Source: Patellaria atrata CBS 101060 (taxonomy: Eukaryota; Ascomycota; Dothideomycetes; Patellariales; Patellariaceae). From it: a DNA stretch of 64,000 bases. The stretch's first letter is position 1. Every line of letters begins with the position of its first letter. Under the pieces are notes generated by a model. The model did not search any database. It was not told the DNA's origin and was given only the letters and a program-made list of their open reading frames with translations. The stretch lies in NCBI GenBank assembly GCA_010093705.1, contig MU006090.1:1980308-2044307 (forward strand), in the 5' to 3' direction. Of this stretch, positions 10,503-23,360 are shown piece after piece. The translations under genes and the position numbers were made by a program.

Positions 10503-13500
10503 AGCTGCGGTAGTGAATAGTATGAAGAGTATGAGAATGTCGACCACCTAACAACAGCAACGGAAAGAGGGATATATACGAAGGGGGGAAAATCTGAATC
10601 TCTGGGTCTTGAAGCAATTTGACTCCTTCGGGGCCGCGTCCTGATATTTATCAGCTCCAGAAGAAGTCTCTCCGCACACATTTGAGCTCGAACCCCCTGC
10701 TAGCTCAGGTGAAATGCAGCCTATGGTTCTGAGGTGGAAGCAGTTGCATACTGGAAAGCCCTTGTGCCTTGAGCTATGAGCCATGACCCCCCTGGTATGC
10801 CCAAGAGAGCTCACGGCCCCATAGTAAGGGAACATTTTGCCCTGTAAAACCACCTACTGCTGTACTCGGAGTTTACAAAGAATAGCTCGGCCGTTGAAAG
10901 AACAGCCCTGCATGGGTTGTATAGCACCGAAATTGGCGCATTTCCCCCAGCTGTTGGCTTGACGGGCACGACGGGTTACCCAACTACCCATGTATGCATC
11001 ACGGAGACCACGCTCACCCCATCATCCCATGCGCCTTTCTCCCTGCATCTACCGCAAATTAGCGCTTAGCAAGAATTCTTTCGAATTTGAGGTAGCGAGT
11101 CTGCTGTAAATTTGGCAGCACCTAAACCAAGAGCAACAGGGCTGCAGGGAACATCTTAAAGGAATGTCGTGGGAAGTTTGTGCGCGAGCCTTTTTTCCAG
11201 GCTGAAGCTACACTAGGACCACTTGGGACTTCAACAACATCTTTCCCTAGCGCCCCTCTTCCGTGCCCTCCAACCCCCTCCCCACCCAATTTTGTACCGC
11301 ACAGTACGTCTCCCGCATCGGCATCGTGGATGATGGGATGACTTCACTTCTTCTTCTCGCATAACGCTCTGTCGGGTCCTTCCCCTCTACCTGGGGTGAT
11401 TGAACCATACGAACACACGGCCAACTACTATCAGGGGTCGTTTTGATGCCGCTAAGATACTTTAGGGAGCATTTGCTTCCCTCGTCGTACTCTTCTTCCC
11501 AAAATGTCTTTGCTCGGAAGGGCGGTAAGCCAGGTTGTTGTACAGCAGGACTACAGTCACCAGTCACCAGTCACCATCGCCTCCCCACTTTCTCTTCCAT
11601 ACTTCTCCCAAGGCAACTGACGAATGCCTTTGTGGCTTTGACCGCCAAAATGCCCTAGTAAAGACAGATGGTGCTGCGGTAAGGCCTGTATACTGGCGGT
11701 CTACGGCCACAACGATACGCAAAATTACCTTCCAAACGTACAGGTGCGAAAAATACGGCCTCCAACTCGAAACACCGCGTACGACCCCAGACCTCCATGT
11801 TGTTTGTGAGCATATGCCACCTGATCATCACCAGCTTCGAACAACGATGTTTGTGGACTTTGATTGCTTCAAGTCAAGTCATACTTATACTACTTTTTGT
11901 TTTAGTTCATCAAGTCGGATATTCCGAACGACAGTTGCCCTTTCAAAGTTGAATCACTCGAGTTTCTCTCTTCGTAGGGCTTTATTAATTTGAAAGGATC
12001 GAGATTTCGCTTTTGTTGCAGCTATGTCTTTCGGCCCCCAGTGTTCGTTCTTGGACGCATCGCAGATATTCTACGCCGGTAATAGAACTTGCCCAGTCAT
12101 TCAGATGGAGAGTTTGCAACAAGCAGTTTGAGTGCCGGAAAATGGTATTTGGATAAGGAAACTAACATGCTATCTCATGACCTGGCATGCAAACATATCT
12201 TTCTGGTACGGTGATTGGCCGTGTACATTCACACAGGGCTGTTTCATAGAGAAATGGCTCGATCTACAAATAACGTTGCCCTAAAATTGAATATGTTCAC
12301 AAATTCCTTCCCTTCCATACATATTTCCAATCGTAGAATCGCAGTACACCGCTTGGATCTGGGCTCACATGCTTGACAATATCGACAGCGCAAAGGACCT
12401 AAATTGAGGGCGCGGCGAACTCCCTCCATTCCAGGCTCTTGTAACGATCAATTGCATTCTTTCAACCATCTTTTTGGGCCATGTCCCTGTGCCCTTGTCT
12501 GGGACGAGTATCATGCTGCGAAGTATGTTGCGATCAAGGGACAAAGACGTGCCAGGCTGCTCCCACCGGCTCAACTCCCTGCGAGCAATTTCCTATGCTG
12601 GTCTAGCCTGCAGTGACCGTCAATTTATCACTACTGGTCGCCCAACCTGAGGTGACGAAATCACAACTGGAAGCACCGACTGTAGGTGTTACGCGTAACC
12701 ACAGGCCTAATACATCTGTACGTCGTGTATATCCATTATTTTGTCATTCCGGGTTCATGAAGGCATCTCCGTTCAAGCATTTACTAGTGTAGAGATAGAA
12801 TTCGAGCCTTCAGGCGCCACAGTGTGGAAGCCGACGGAACATGGCTGAGTTTTAGTACGATTGGTAAGAATCACTAAAATTACCCTTTTCGAAACAAACG
12901 ACTACACCGTTCCATCCCAGATGTTCCGATTATTCCAGATGGCCGTTATTTCTAAGTTCTTACCTCGCGAACCATCGCTCGATCGAGGGGCTGCCGCACC
13001 ATAGGGACATCCAAGACGCTACGTGCTACTTTGGAGCACCAAACCCATTTAAGCGTCTGACACCGTACACCCTCCCGCCAGCCCTACGCACGAACCTGAG
13101 GATACACATATCCAGCGCTTCCCGATATCAGCACTCTGATTTCTGCCTGTCAGCACCTTGGATTGGTGAACGGTCTCCTTGCGCTTCCTCCCGTATCGTT
13201 CTAGATTGCCCCGAGTCTGGTAAGCAACCTACTACAGTACTACCCCATTCCTGAAACTCCATATGGCTAGTTAGACATTTTGACGTAATCTTTATACCTC
13301 CTCGTTGAGGCTCAGCCCGGATGCTACTTTCCACGAGATTATAGGGATTGAGCCACACTCCTCCTCTACCGATAGATTACTACATCAGCCTACTTGATAT
13401 GGTCGTAGCTTCGTGTCATATCCACTACCAATATCGCCTTTAATATACAAATCAAAATTATGGGAAGGTTCGATAATCATATTAGAAGCGTAGAATGCAT

Positions 13501-16500
13501 CAACATACAGTGATATCCACCTCCAGTCATCCTACTGGCTCTGGACCAATGCAAGACAAAATTAATATGTTCAACTATTGAGAATATAGAAACAGATATA
13601 TCTCGGAGGAGTCGGTATATGTTACATAAGCTGCAAACTGTTCCCTATTACAAGTAAGCAGGGACATTTTTGGTCGTTGCTGTGCTAATCCATGCAACAC
13701 ATTTTCTTTCCTTGAGTCTAGCGGTCAGTAAAATTATCTTTACCTATTTTCAGTCTTTCCCCTGAATAGCAGCGCCGACCTCTCTCCATTAGTCTGTATA
13801 ATGAAAACTGAATTTCATCCGTCTCTACGGATTGACTTTCTCGGGTCTAGGCCTTCCCGACCGCAGAACATTATTGGGATATTATGGGTCGGTAGGCTTT
13901 GAGGTATCTCATTTACTCAGGAGCGCCCGGAGATCTATGGATCTTTTTTCCTCAAGGGGAATTCAACATGATGATCTCTCTCTTGTGCATACTGCGTCTA
14001 GGAACCTGAATGGTCATGTCTTTGGTCCCTAAACCATACCATATCCATCAGTTTATTCCGGTTAGTTGACTGCCATGTTAGGAGCATAAGCTGGGAAATA
14101 TGGAAAGGTGTTAGGTGTTAGATGTTAAATTCTAATAGACTTAACATACTCTCTAATAAAGCAGAAAGGTAGTCACATCTACTATAAGTGGGCTATTACT
14201 AACTCTTGAAGAACAAGAGATGGAATCTGAGCAGGATTGTATCAATGCTTACTAGAGGGGATCCCGAAACCTAACGGCAGCTAAGGCAACCGAAGCACTG
14301 GGAACCGAACGATCTGTTATTTATCGAACCTGTCATACTAAGCCATGGGATGTACCTTAAAGGCTCACCCGTGGTGAATTTGACAAGTATCACTCCCGTA
14401 GACAGGTAACTAGGTAGGTTACTTATGTAGGGCCGTACGGTCACTGGGCGATCCAGAATTCATTTCGAAACACGACGAGACTGAGAAGCAGATGCACGGA
14501 TACACTGTGCAATAAAAGGTACAGTAAATTTTATGTTCTGTATGTCAAGTAGTTACTTCACGTCACCATAGCTGCTCTTTGCACTCCGTCCCAAGCATTA
14601 GATGTAACAAGCGAAGTTTTATTGTGCAAGAACACCCTCAAGCCCCAACATTCTGAGTTCCTCGAGCGAAGTCAAAGAAATGGCACTTGATTCAAGCGAA
14701 CTATAGGTCAGAGATATCAAGAACGCCTCGTATATGCCTTAGAAGCGGCTATAACGGATGGTATTATTGGTATAGCACTGTTAAGGCACCTTGGCATATG
14801 CTGCATTCATTGATTAAAGTTCGCTTACATTCTGCTTTTTATTGGATACTAGTGATCACTATCCGGAATTCTAACTTTCTATTTTCCTTCTAGAACCAGC
14901 GTCCGTGACCTACAACAAAGGGTCGGAATGAAGTATTAGCTCCATTTAACGGACAATCTTACGGTCTTAGGTTTTATACTAGTCTTTCTAAGCTACAAAG
15001 AAACGGGGGAATTGTGGACTTTCGATCATACCGTCATCGAAACCCGGAAAAGGTTGACGATGTGATGAGGTTCGGCGTTTCGCAACCTCTCAGAGTATAT
15101 TTGGACGCTCTTCCTTATTTACGAAACACAGTCGACACGGTCATACTATCTAAGTCCTGATGGACATATTATCTAATTAAAATATGATCCTTCAAAAATT
15201 GTACAACCAATCTGAAGATACTGAGTACCACGCGAATTGGCTCAAGGGCGTATACCGTTTCCGTACTGTAGTAACAGATATTACAAAATCGTTTCCTTCC
15301 GTTATTCAGTTATTCAGTCCATCGGGTCCAGTCAGCTTGGAAGAAAGGACCATAAATGTTGGATCCTTCTGGTCTATATCCATAACGTCGTCCTCCACCT
15401 CCCAATATATCAATCGCAAGGGATATAATAAAGCTGGAATTCTCAACCCGGTTTCAGCTCCAACGAATTACGCTGGGCGTCAACAGTTCAGCACGCCGCA
15501 GAGATAACTTTTCTCATATGGTGTAGCAGCAAACCAGATCTATCCGAGGGAAATTTTAGCCAGCCAGTGGACAAATATCCTGCTTCAAGAAGAAATGTAT
15601 TTCGGTCTTGCCGACACGGTTTCGTAGTTAGTGGATTCACTCGAGTTATCAGTGTCTCCCTACCCAAGATATTGACACAATGGAGTAAGTGCGCTCTTGA
15701 TGTGTGAATGTAGCCGATGGACTGTATCGAACTTGATGAAGGTTAAAAGATACACTCGTCGTGGAACAGAAACATGTTGTTGTTGGGAGCGGAGTTCAAT
15801 TTAGGCCAAATTCTAAAATTAGAACTAGACCTCCCATGCTTCTTTACCTTGCCTCGTACTGTCCTACTCAAAAAGTACTTGTACCAACAGTCACATGCAA
15901 GCATAAACCCTCCACCCTCGTCGTGCACGCAGTATCATCATTTACAGGAAAGGCAATTGCAGCAGGATCACCGTATCCTTCTGAAATATTTCTCATGTTA
16001 AAATGTCTTGTTCCGAAATGCCCTTATTCGCATGGCTATTCTGGCAATTTTGCACACTTAAAGGATTTAGCGCCACAGCGCGCAGAACTCGAAACACGGT
16101 CAGTGCACCAGGTGCACGTTACTAAAGTTGAGTTGCGAAGTACAGAAGTTAGGATATGGGTTGTACGGAAGTTTCCAATAATGATAGCACAGATTGGAAC
16201 GACCGTACAGTAGTTCTACGGCAAGGCTGTCTTGAACGCAAAGTCCCGTCTGAAGTTAAGCACGCACCCAGAGGACGAACTGGAGAAGTGAAGAAGTCCC
16301 AAGAACGCCGCAAAATAATGGTCTTTACCCACGATTATCCCACCTGCCCCATATGGCATACGTTCAAGGTCCACGAAAAGATCCCGATGCTCGGGTCGGG
16401 TCCGCTGAGGGGTGACGCCCGCTCACGAAGTCCCAGCAGAGTGGCCAAGGTACGCATTTCCCCCAGACGGCGCCTTCTGTGAATCTCTGGGGGCTTCTTC

Positions 16501-19500
16501 CCTCGTGGCTCCCAGCCCTATCTTCCCGGCCTTTGCGTCTCTTCCTTTCTCCCATCACCATGCGAGGTCGGCACTCTAGGCCTCTGGTTCGTTGATTCCA
16601 GAAATCATACCTTACTGATTTATCGGTCTGGTGACCCGTAATTCCGTCTTGTGGCTTCAAACAATGACTACACGACTTTGATATGTGTTGGTGGCAGAGA
16701 GGGGCGCACTCGGGTCTTTACACGCCCTAAACGTCTGGACATGATATCAACCGCACCCGGTAAAACCCATTTACATTGACCACCTGTGACCATCTGCACA
16801 TTCATCACCAAATCGGGGCAACATTATTGCTCGAGCAAGCATGAAGTATTTGACAAGGAGCTAAATGATACAGATACTGGAAATAACCGGCCTGTCTTAG
16901 GCCAAGCTCGAATGTATACGATATTGTTACGCGCGTACTGTCGTAGAGAAGGAGGGGAAATGAACGATGGGATATCGCGGCAGTGCCGCAGCGGAATCAC
17001 AAATCGGGTGGTCCAAAGGGAATATTTTCCCGAGAGCGAGTGAGCGACTGTAACTCAATTCCTGAAACGAGCACGGTACACTACCTACTTTGGACCCCAG
17101 TAGTAATGGAAAATAGGTTCGGTTTCCAGGGCTTTTACTTTTGCAAGTTGTAACATCGTTACTTTTCACCCATTCCGAGAATTGCCATGCCAGTCCTGAT
17201 CCAGTGGAACAAGTATGGTCATGTTACAGGCCAGGCACGGACATAAACTGATCCTTACCCGCTTCATTTTGTTGGTTTTGCTCGAGTTGTCTGATGGTAC
17301 GAGTTAGCACATTTACGAGTCGAAGAACATAATGTGGGTGTCACGCATAGGGCGTCTTCTCCCTCATCTGACCCCATATTTCTATCCTTCGTCAAATCTT
17401 CTCGAATAAAAAGCTTACTCATTCTATCGGTTCCCACGTTTTGACCGGCTTTTAGAGGCGGGAAAGATCAAGAAAAACGACATCGTGCAGACTTGGCTGC
17501 TGACAGTGAGACGCTTGCTTCGGAGGCTTATACCACCATGAACTCTATTACTATCACTGTAGGACTGGCTAGAGTTCTTGCAGTCAGGCCTTCCGGTCTA
17601 TCCCGCTTGTACAGGGCGGAAAGCGGAGGTGATTTGCGTCTTGCGTGTATTGGACGAGAATGACCTGTCGTGCAGGATTTCCCTACGTTTGTAAGTTCTG
17701 AATAATAAGCGCTTATACCTGTAAATCTCTCACAATAAGGTTTTCTCTATAAGTCTACTGTAAAGCATTGAGCTTTTGAATTGATCGTTTTCTGGCCCTA
17801 TAGGAAACTGGAACCGGCTCAGGTGTATCCCCTATCCAATATCGTTGTCACAGCCTCAATCGATCTCCTGATCCTCCATTTTCCTAAAACTAGTTCGTCC
17901 GAGGGCATAATAGTTCTTCAACTCCTTTACCGCCTTTCTTTATATCTCCATTTTCATCCATACATGCAGGAACGTCAAATGCATGCAGTCGTCCTATTGC
18001 TAAGCGGTCTTTTCACAGTATATCCTACTAAGCTTGGGCCCAGTATATACCCGTTTACCTTTACACCCCCGGCATTCTGCTCAGTGACTGAGAGCATCAT
18101 GAACTATAGTACAGAAGGACGGTAGGACCTAACGACTATCCAACATTCACCCGGGCCGGAATTAACATTCTCCCGAGAACGGCACGTTTCCCGAATTTTC
18201 AGGCCCCGGAGGACTCTTATCCCCGACTCTAAGGCCTTCACAGGCCTATGTAGCCTCCACACGTTGTCGTGTTGTTCTTTATTAACCTCCTGATTCAGAC
18301 CGGATATGCGACAATTGAGGCGCAGTCGCATCGTGGTCCTAAAATGTAGCCTAGCTCGCTATCACAATCCCCTTATCAAACTCGTTGCAGTTTTACTAGA
18401 GAGCAACGAATACGTACTGTAGACCAAAGCTACTGTACGATATGTGACAGTTCCTTGTAAAATGGGGCGATTAGAACGTCCTTGGACACTCATTTTCACT
18501 CGGTCAAATGCCCGTTATGTCATCTTTTGATTCTCCGGCAACAGTAGAGCTCTACCTGTCCGGTATCGTTATGTTTCCCGTCTTTCTTCGATTGTACAGT
18601 ACGGGGAAAGTTCTAGCTTTGATGGCAACCGTTGCTCTGCCTCCTCGCACAGGATTACCTTATACGATACGACCACTACCATGTGCTCAGTCTCTCATAG
18701 TATGGCACTCTTACTTTCGCAACCTAGATCATATCCACCATCAGTTGAAATCAGAAAGTTGCTATTGGGTGAGCTTCATTATGCATGCGGCTGTTTGGAG
18801 CTGTAGTATTGGAAGCTTGACACCCCGGCACACACGCCTTACAGCTTCCCCCACTTTCAGGACGATCAACAATGTAGAAAGATCGTAAATCTATCTTCTC
18901 GCGTCTATAAATCTACCAGGATTCAGATAGAGAGGATAAAGGGTACAATATACCTTTACTGACCGCCTCATTCTGTTTACCTTATTCCCGAACCTCTGCA
19001 TGTGTCTGTCCATTGGAGCTACGGATATGTGATCTATCTCGACGGAAAGCATAGTAATGGTTGATAATCAAGTCTTTTGTGTTTAATAGTTAATTTTGAG
19101 AGATTTGACATGAAATCAATCCATGTCTTTGAACCGAAAAATATTCATACTCATTTCAAATACCTCAAGACTAATACGGTGATTTAGCCCACTCTCGGTT
19201 CTCTATCATTGGATCTACTTAGAATTCCACGCACTTCGGTATCGCGTAACGCTTTTGGAATCTATTGTGGCAAATGGAGAGGGTATGTCAAAGATATGGT
19301 CGGGCAGCAACGCACACTAGGACAGTACTATCATGGTCAATGATAATTTCATTCGCAACCGCGGAGGTAGATTCTCATTCCCATATCAGTCTTGCTTTCT
19401 TCTGCTCAAGGACTGTCACAGTTCTCCTTGCAAGTCCCATCCGAATCCGAGCTATCTGAGAAATTTCCCTTATCAATATAGAGGATATTTCCAGCCTCTG

Positions 19501-20496
19501 CGAGCTGTGTTATCTGTTCTCCGGGTATGAGCTTTGCATGCTCAGAGCTTGCGTTTTCCGACTGTACGCTTTCACTACTTTGTATCCCAGGGGACTTCTG
19601 AGTTATTGTAAGGTTAGCTAGTGGACGTCTACTCCGAGTGTAGGAAGCATCTCAGAATTCAATGAATATGCGTATAGATGTACGTCTATGTGCTGCAGAA
19701 GGGTTACTGTCAGTGGCAAGACGAAAACAGTACTTATGCATATTCAACGGAAAAGTTGTAACCTCCCACAATGCGTTCTCCTTTCTAGTCAATGGAAATT
19801 GAACTGGTTCGGTAGAAAATGACACCCAGTTCATGATTCGCCGTTGAATGTAAGTAGAGATCACTTTCCTACTCCACGTCCTAGCTCGAAGACATGTGTC
19901 CCTTTTTACAGAACCATGTAAAATTGTATACAATAATACTTCAACTCACTACCTCTATCTCTGCCATTCGCTGTAGCGATTGTACGGAACTCTTCAGGGG
20001 CATAGTACTCCATATGTACTGCTTTAGGGCAAGTAGATGGGTTCGAAGCTGCCGGCTAAGTTGTTAATCTCCAATTCCAAGAGACTCTCCATTGTCTGAA
20101 GAATCAAGTCAGTTCTACTGCTGGTGATTGCCTGTACCGTTTTGACGTTTCTGTACAGTAGTGTCGAAGACCCCTTTAATGGTGAACGTACAACAGGCGA
20201 GAGATGCCCCTTGACAGGAAGAAGGGATAAAGATTCACTGTACGAAATAACTGAACAATAGTACAAAGGGATACATCTCATGACGGAAAATGTGCTCTAT
20301 TGAGCCATGGAATCATAAATTTTGTATGCTGCAGTCAAACTATACTATCTATGTCTCGCAGTCCCAAGTACTTTTTCTTGCGCTACCCCATGTGGGAATT
20401 TTAAACTCATTTCTCCTAGATTCCAGAGCTATCAGATGCCTCTAACCCAAAGCCCTTACAAAATCGATGTATTAAAACCGAGGGAGCAGAAGAAAA
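10503..20496. other. ~10 kb region without supportable genes
   Basis: All frames hold only short ORFs, the longest 152 codons at 11535-11993 and 150 codons at 15761-16213. None has recognisable motifs, and no terminal repeats or target-site duplications of an intact element stand out. Base composition is mixed rather than uniformly AT-rich, with a GC-richer patch at about 16,340-16,600. The first 1 kb probably holds the bZIP promoter, with a long leader possible. The rest may be decayed repeats, old pseudogenes or regulatory DNA, and nothing visible decides between these. Confidence 0.45.
16213..16312 (+). pseudogene. Degenerate 5S rRNA-like sequence
   Basis: In the right order and spacing this patch shows blocks similar to eukaryotic 5S rRNA. 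They are CTACGGC near the 5' end, TTGAACGCAAAG, TCCCGTCTGA, then GAAGTTAAGC, which matches the 5S internal control region (box A). About eight bases expected between the last two blocks are absent. The 3' half matches poorly and box C is not clear. It reads best as a decayed dispersed 5S copy, but chance similarity is not excluded. Confidence 0.25.
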
Positions 20497-21846
20497 TTAA
20501 GCTCCATCGCCTACCATATCAACCTCCCGAGACTGTGGTTCCTCCCTCTCCGCGGACCCATCTAATTGTTCCTCGGGAGGTTCCACGCCAATATCCACTG
20601 GTTCCCGTTTCGGACGTCTCGTAAACTCCTTCCTCCACCACGGTTCCTCCTTCAAGCCATCAAACTCCAGACTCTTCATCACCTTCGTGTCCTCTGCTAA
20701 GCCCTGCTTTACCTTTTCGCTCTCTTGGCCCAAACGATCAATATAACCTTTCCGCTCCATGCGCACGGCTTCCAACTCGAGCATGTTCTCCAGCACCAGC
20801 TCTTTAGCCTCCCATTCCTCCCTACGCCTGCCCTCCAGCGCTATCAATTCCGCTTTCAAGTCCTCAGACTCGGTTTGCGCCCAATGCAACTCCCGCCGTA
20901 GTAACCTAAATAGCTCATCTGGCGCCAAAGCCCTCTCATCCTCCGTAAGTACCGGAATACCCGTACGGCCGTGCAGATAGTGCGCCATGAATGTGCTCCC
21001 GATAACCGGGACGCCGGGCTCGAAGTCTGAGTCGGTATGACTATTAGTAACAGCGGATAGAGGGTGTGCGTGCGATGGAGAAACGGGTGTGGACTTGTCT
21101 GAGCGGAGTTCACCCGCTTTGTTGAATACAAGTTTTAGCCGTTGCAGCTTGTTTGAGGGGTTTGAGGAGTGGTGTTTTGGGACGGGGTCGGAAGGGCGCA
21201 ATGCTTCGGTTTCGTGAACGGTGCGCATATGTTTGGCGAGGGCGTCAGAGCGGGTAAAGGAGCGATCGCATTCTGTGGGGACTAGTTAACATTTTATGTC
21301 TTTTGTAGAGGCAGATTTGGAGTTGGACGAACCTGGAAGAGTACAGTAAAATGGCTTCTCCCGCGTATGACTGCGCATATGAGCTCGTAATGCGTAACCA
21401 CTAGCATGCGGTATCCCTTTCCTCGAGCAATCGAGCCATTCACAGCTATATTTTTTCTGTTTCGAGCCAATGTGGTCCTCATGGAGATGATCGACAAGTT
21501 TATCCATATTCCCCATATCCCCCATTTCGCAGCCGTCCCAGCGACATATCGTTATCTGCTCGTATGCCCCATCGTCTTCGCCAGGGTGTGAAGGAGAGCC
21601 CGGGAGCGAGCCAGAGGTATCGGACGAGACGTCTGAGAAGGTATCGGCCGCTGGCGGCGCCACTTCGATGATGGAGTCGCGGTGTTGGTATGATGACGCG
21701 CCTGTACGTTGCCGTTTGGAGGGTCGCGGGTTATCGACGTCCTGGTAGGGATCTGCGCTTGCGGAGCGGTCTTCGTGCTTAACCTCTGCTTCCTCGATGA
21801 AGTCTTCAGAGGAGAGGTCTGAGAGGGGTGAATCCGCGTCGTCCAT
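20497..21846 (-). CDS. C2H2 zinc-finger protein (Iec1/INO80-subunit-like)
   Basis: Two exons, 21333-21846 and 20497-21272, give 429 aa. The 60 bp intron (21273-21332) starts GTTCGT and ends CACAG. The splice joins TLP to ECDRSFTRSDALAKHMRTVH and so completes the third finger. Fingers lie at about residues 101-125 (CRWDGCEMGDMGNMDKLVDH...), 135-160 (CEWLDC...HMRSH) and 168-192. The N-terminus is acidic and Ser-rich. The C-terminal half holds a long charged, probably coiled-coil segment (about 290-370, rich in E/L/R). This finger arrangement resembles the fungal Iec1-type C2H2 subunit of the INO80 chromatin remodeller, but I assign that only tentatively. The gene is divergent from the E2 gene across 1.5 kb. 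Confidence 0.8.
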
Positions 21847-23360
21847 GATGGCGATGTAAGATGTAAGCTAGTAGGTTGGAACGTAAAGCGGACGGGTTCA
21901 AGGAAAGTAATATCTGGAGCTCTGGTGTTGGCACGATAGGTTTCTTTAGTCTACCGTACTCATGCTCGTATTCGTCTTGAAAACTCCGAACGTCAACCAA
22001 GCAACAATTGTCATTCCTGATCTTAGGATCCTGTACTATTGCATATATACTTGTAGAACGAAGGTTATACTGCTGGTATGGAATGACCGAATTGTAGCGC
22101 AGGTTCGTTCTACTGCGCTGGTACTGAAGCTATTATGACGGAATCAATCAATCGGACAGAATGCACAGGCGATTACAATCCCTCCCTCATTATGGTATGC
22201 CTTCATTGTTCTTTCAAATCTCACGCGATGATGATCAAAAAAGAGAATTCTGCAATACGGATGGTCTCACTTTGTTGAAACCATATGTCGATCTCGCAAA
22301 ACTACACTTGATCTGAGACTTAATCTGAGCTACCTACTCTCTCTAGCATTTGATGTGTTCTTAACTGACGTGCGTGTTAGAATAGTTATGTAGATATACC
22401 CCATACGCGGACTAAAATCATCCACCTCAACAGGAATCCGAATACTGCCGTTATGCCATAGATTGCAGTATATCCCTTTAAGTCTTACTACCCATCATGT
22501 ACATTGGCTCAACGCTTCAAGGTTGAAAAACTGGACTTGACAACAGTATATCATACAGACCTTGAGAATGAGGTATTGTCAAATGCGGCCGCGGTCCTTG
22601 AACAACATTAAGGATAACATGGCACTTTGGCGTTTTAAGAGAACGTAACATCGAGTGTATAAGGGTAAAATTTCTTCCCAATTAGAGCACACTTGACTAG
22701 GGGAGAGAGGAATCTAACCAAAGATATAGCGAACTGGGCCACGAACTCTAGAAGAGCGCCAGGCGGAAATATCGTCTGCTTCTCAGCTCCCAGAACTTGT
22801 TCATTATGATGGCCAGTTTAGACTGGCTCTGCACTTGTTTCGAACGAAGGTGAAGAAACAAAGTTTAATCTCGTGGTTAGTCTAAGCTATCACTATATTG
22901 TTGTATTGATAAATGTCAAGAAATAAACACTCAGGAAGTGAAAAGAGGCCAAAACTTATCTATCACGTGTGCTCCCCTGAACTCTTTGTAATAGTCTACG
23001 CCCCATGGTCACACATCGCTGAGGTGATTCAGTCTTCTTTATTCCAACAATTAGTTGTTGTGAATGTCTTAGAATTGACAAAGTACACGTGTAACTGAGA
23101 ACAGACTACGAAGTAGATTGCAGACGTGGGTTGTACCTAAGTTTGACATTCACACTTCACGCTATCCACGGACGTTCCTTTAGCTTTAACGACACGCGGA
23201 AGATATTGTTGTTTCATAACAAACTCTCTCCACAAATATCGCATCGCTTCGAAGATCTCTTCTCTTCAATCTCAAAACAATCTTTAAATCTTCCGAGTCA
23301 AGATTCACGTAATAATATATTCATCAGGCCCCATAACTTTGCCATAATCTCAAAATAGCT
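21847..23360. other. Intergenic region between divergent C2H2 and E2 genes
   Basis: About 1.5 kb serving as 5' flank for both divergent genes. Only short ORFs are seen. The last 130 bp before the E2 start are pyrimidine/AT-rich, as in fungal leaders. No specific site is claimed. Confidence 0.5.

Noticed and set aside
15761-16213. 150-codon plus-strand ORF in the gene desert
   Set aside because: It has no domain, promoter or splice support, and the composition looks random.
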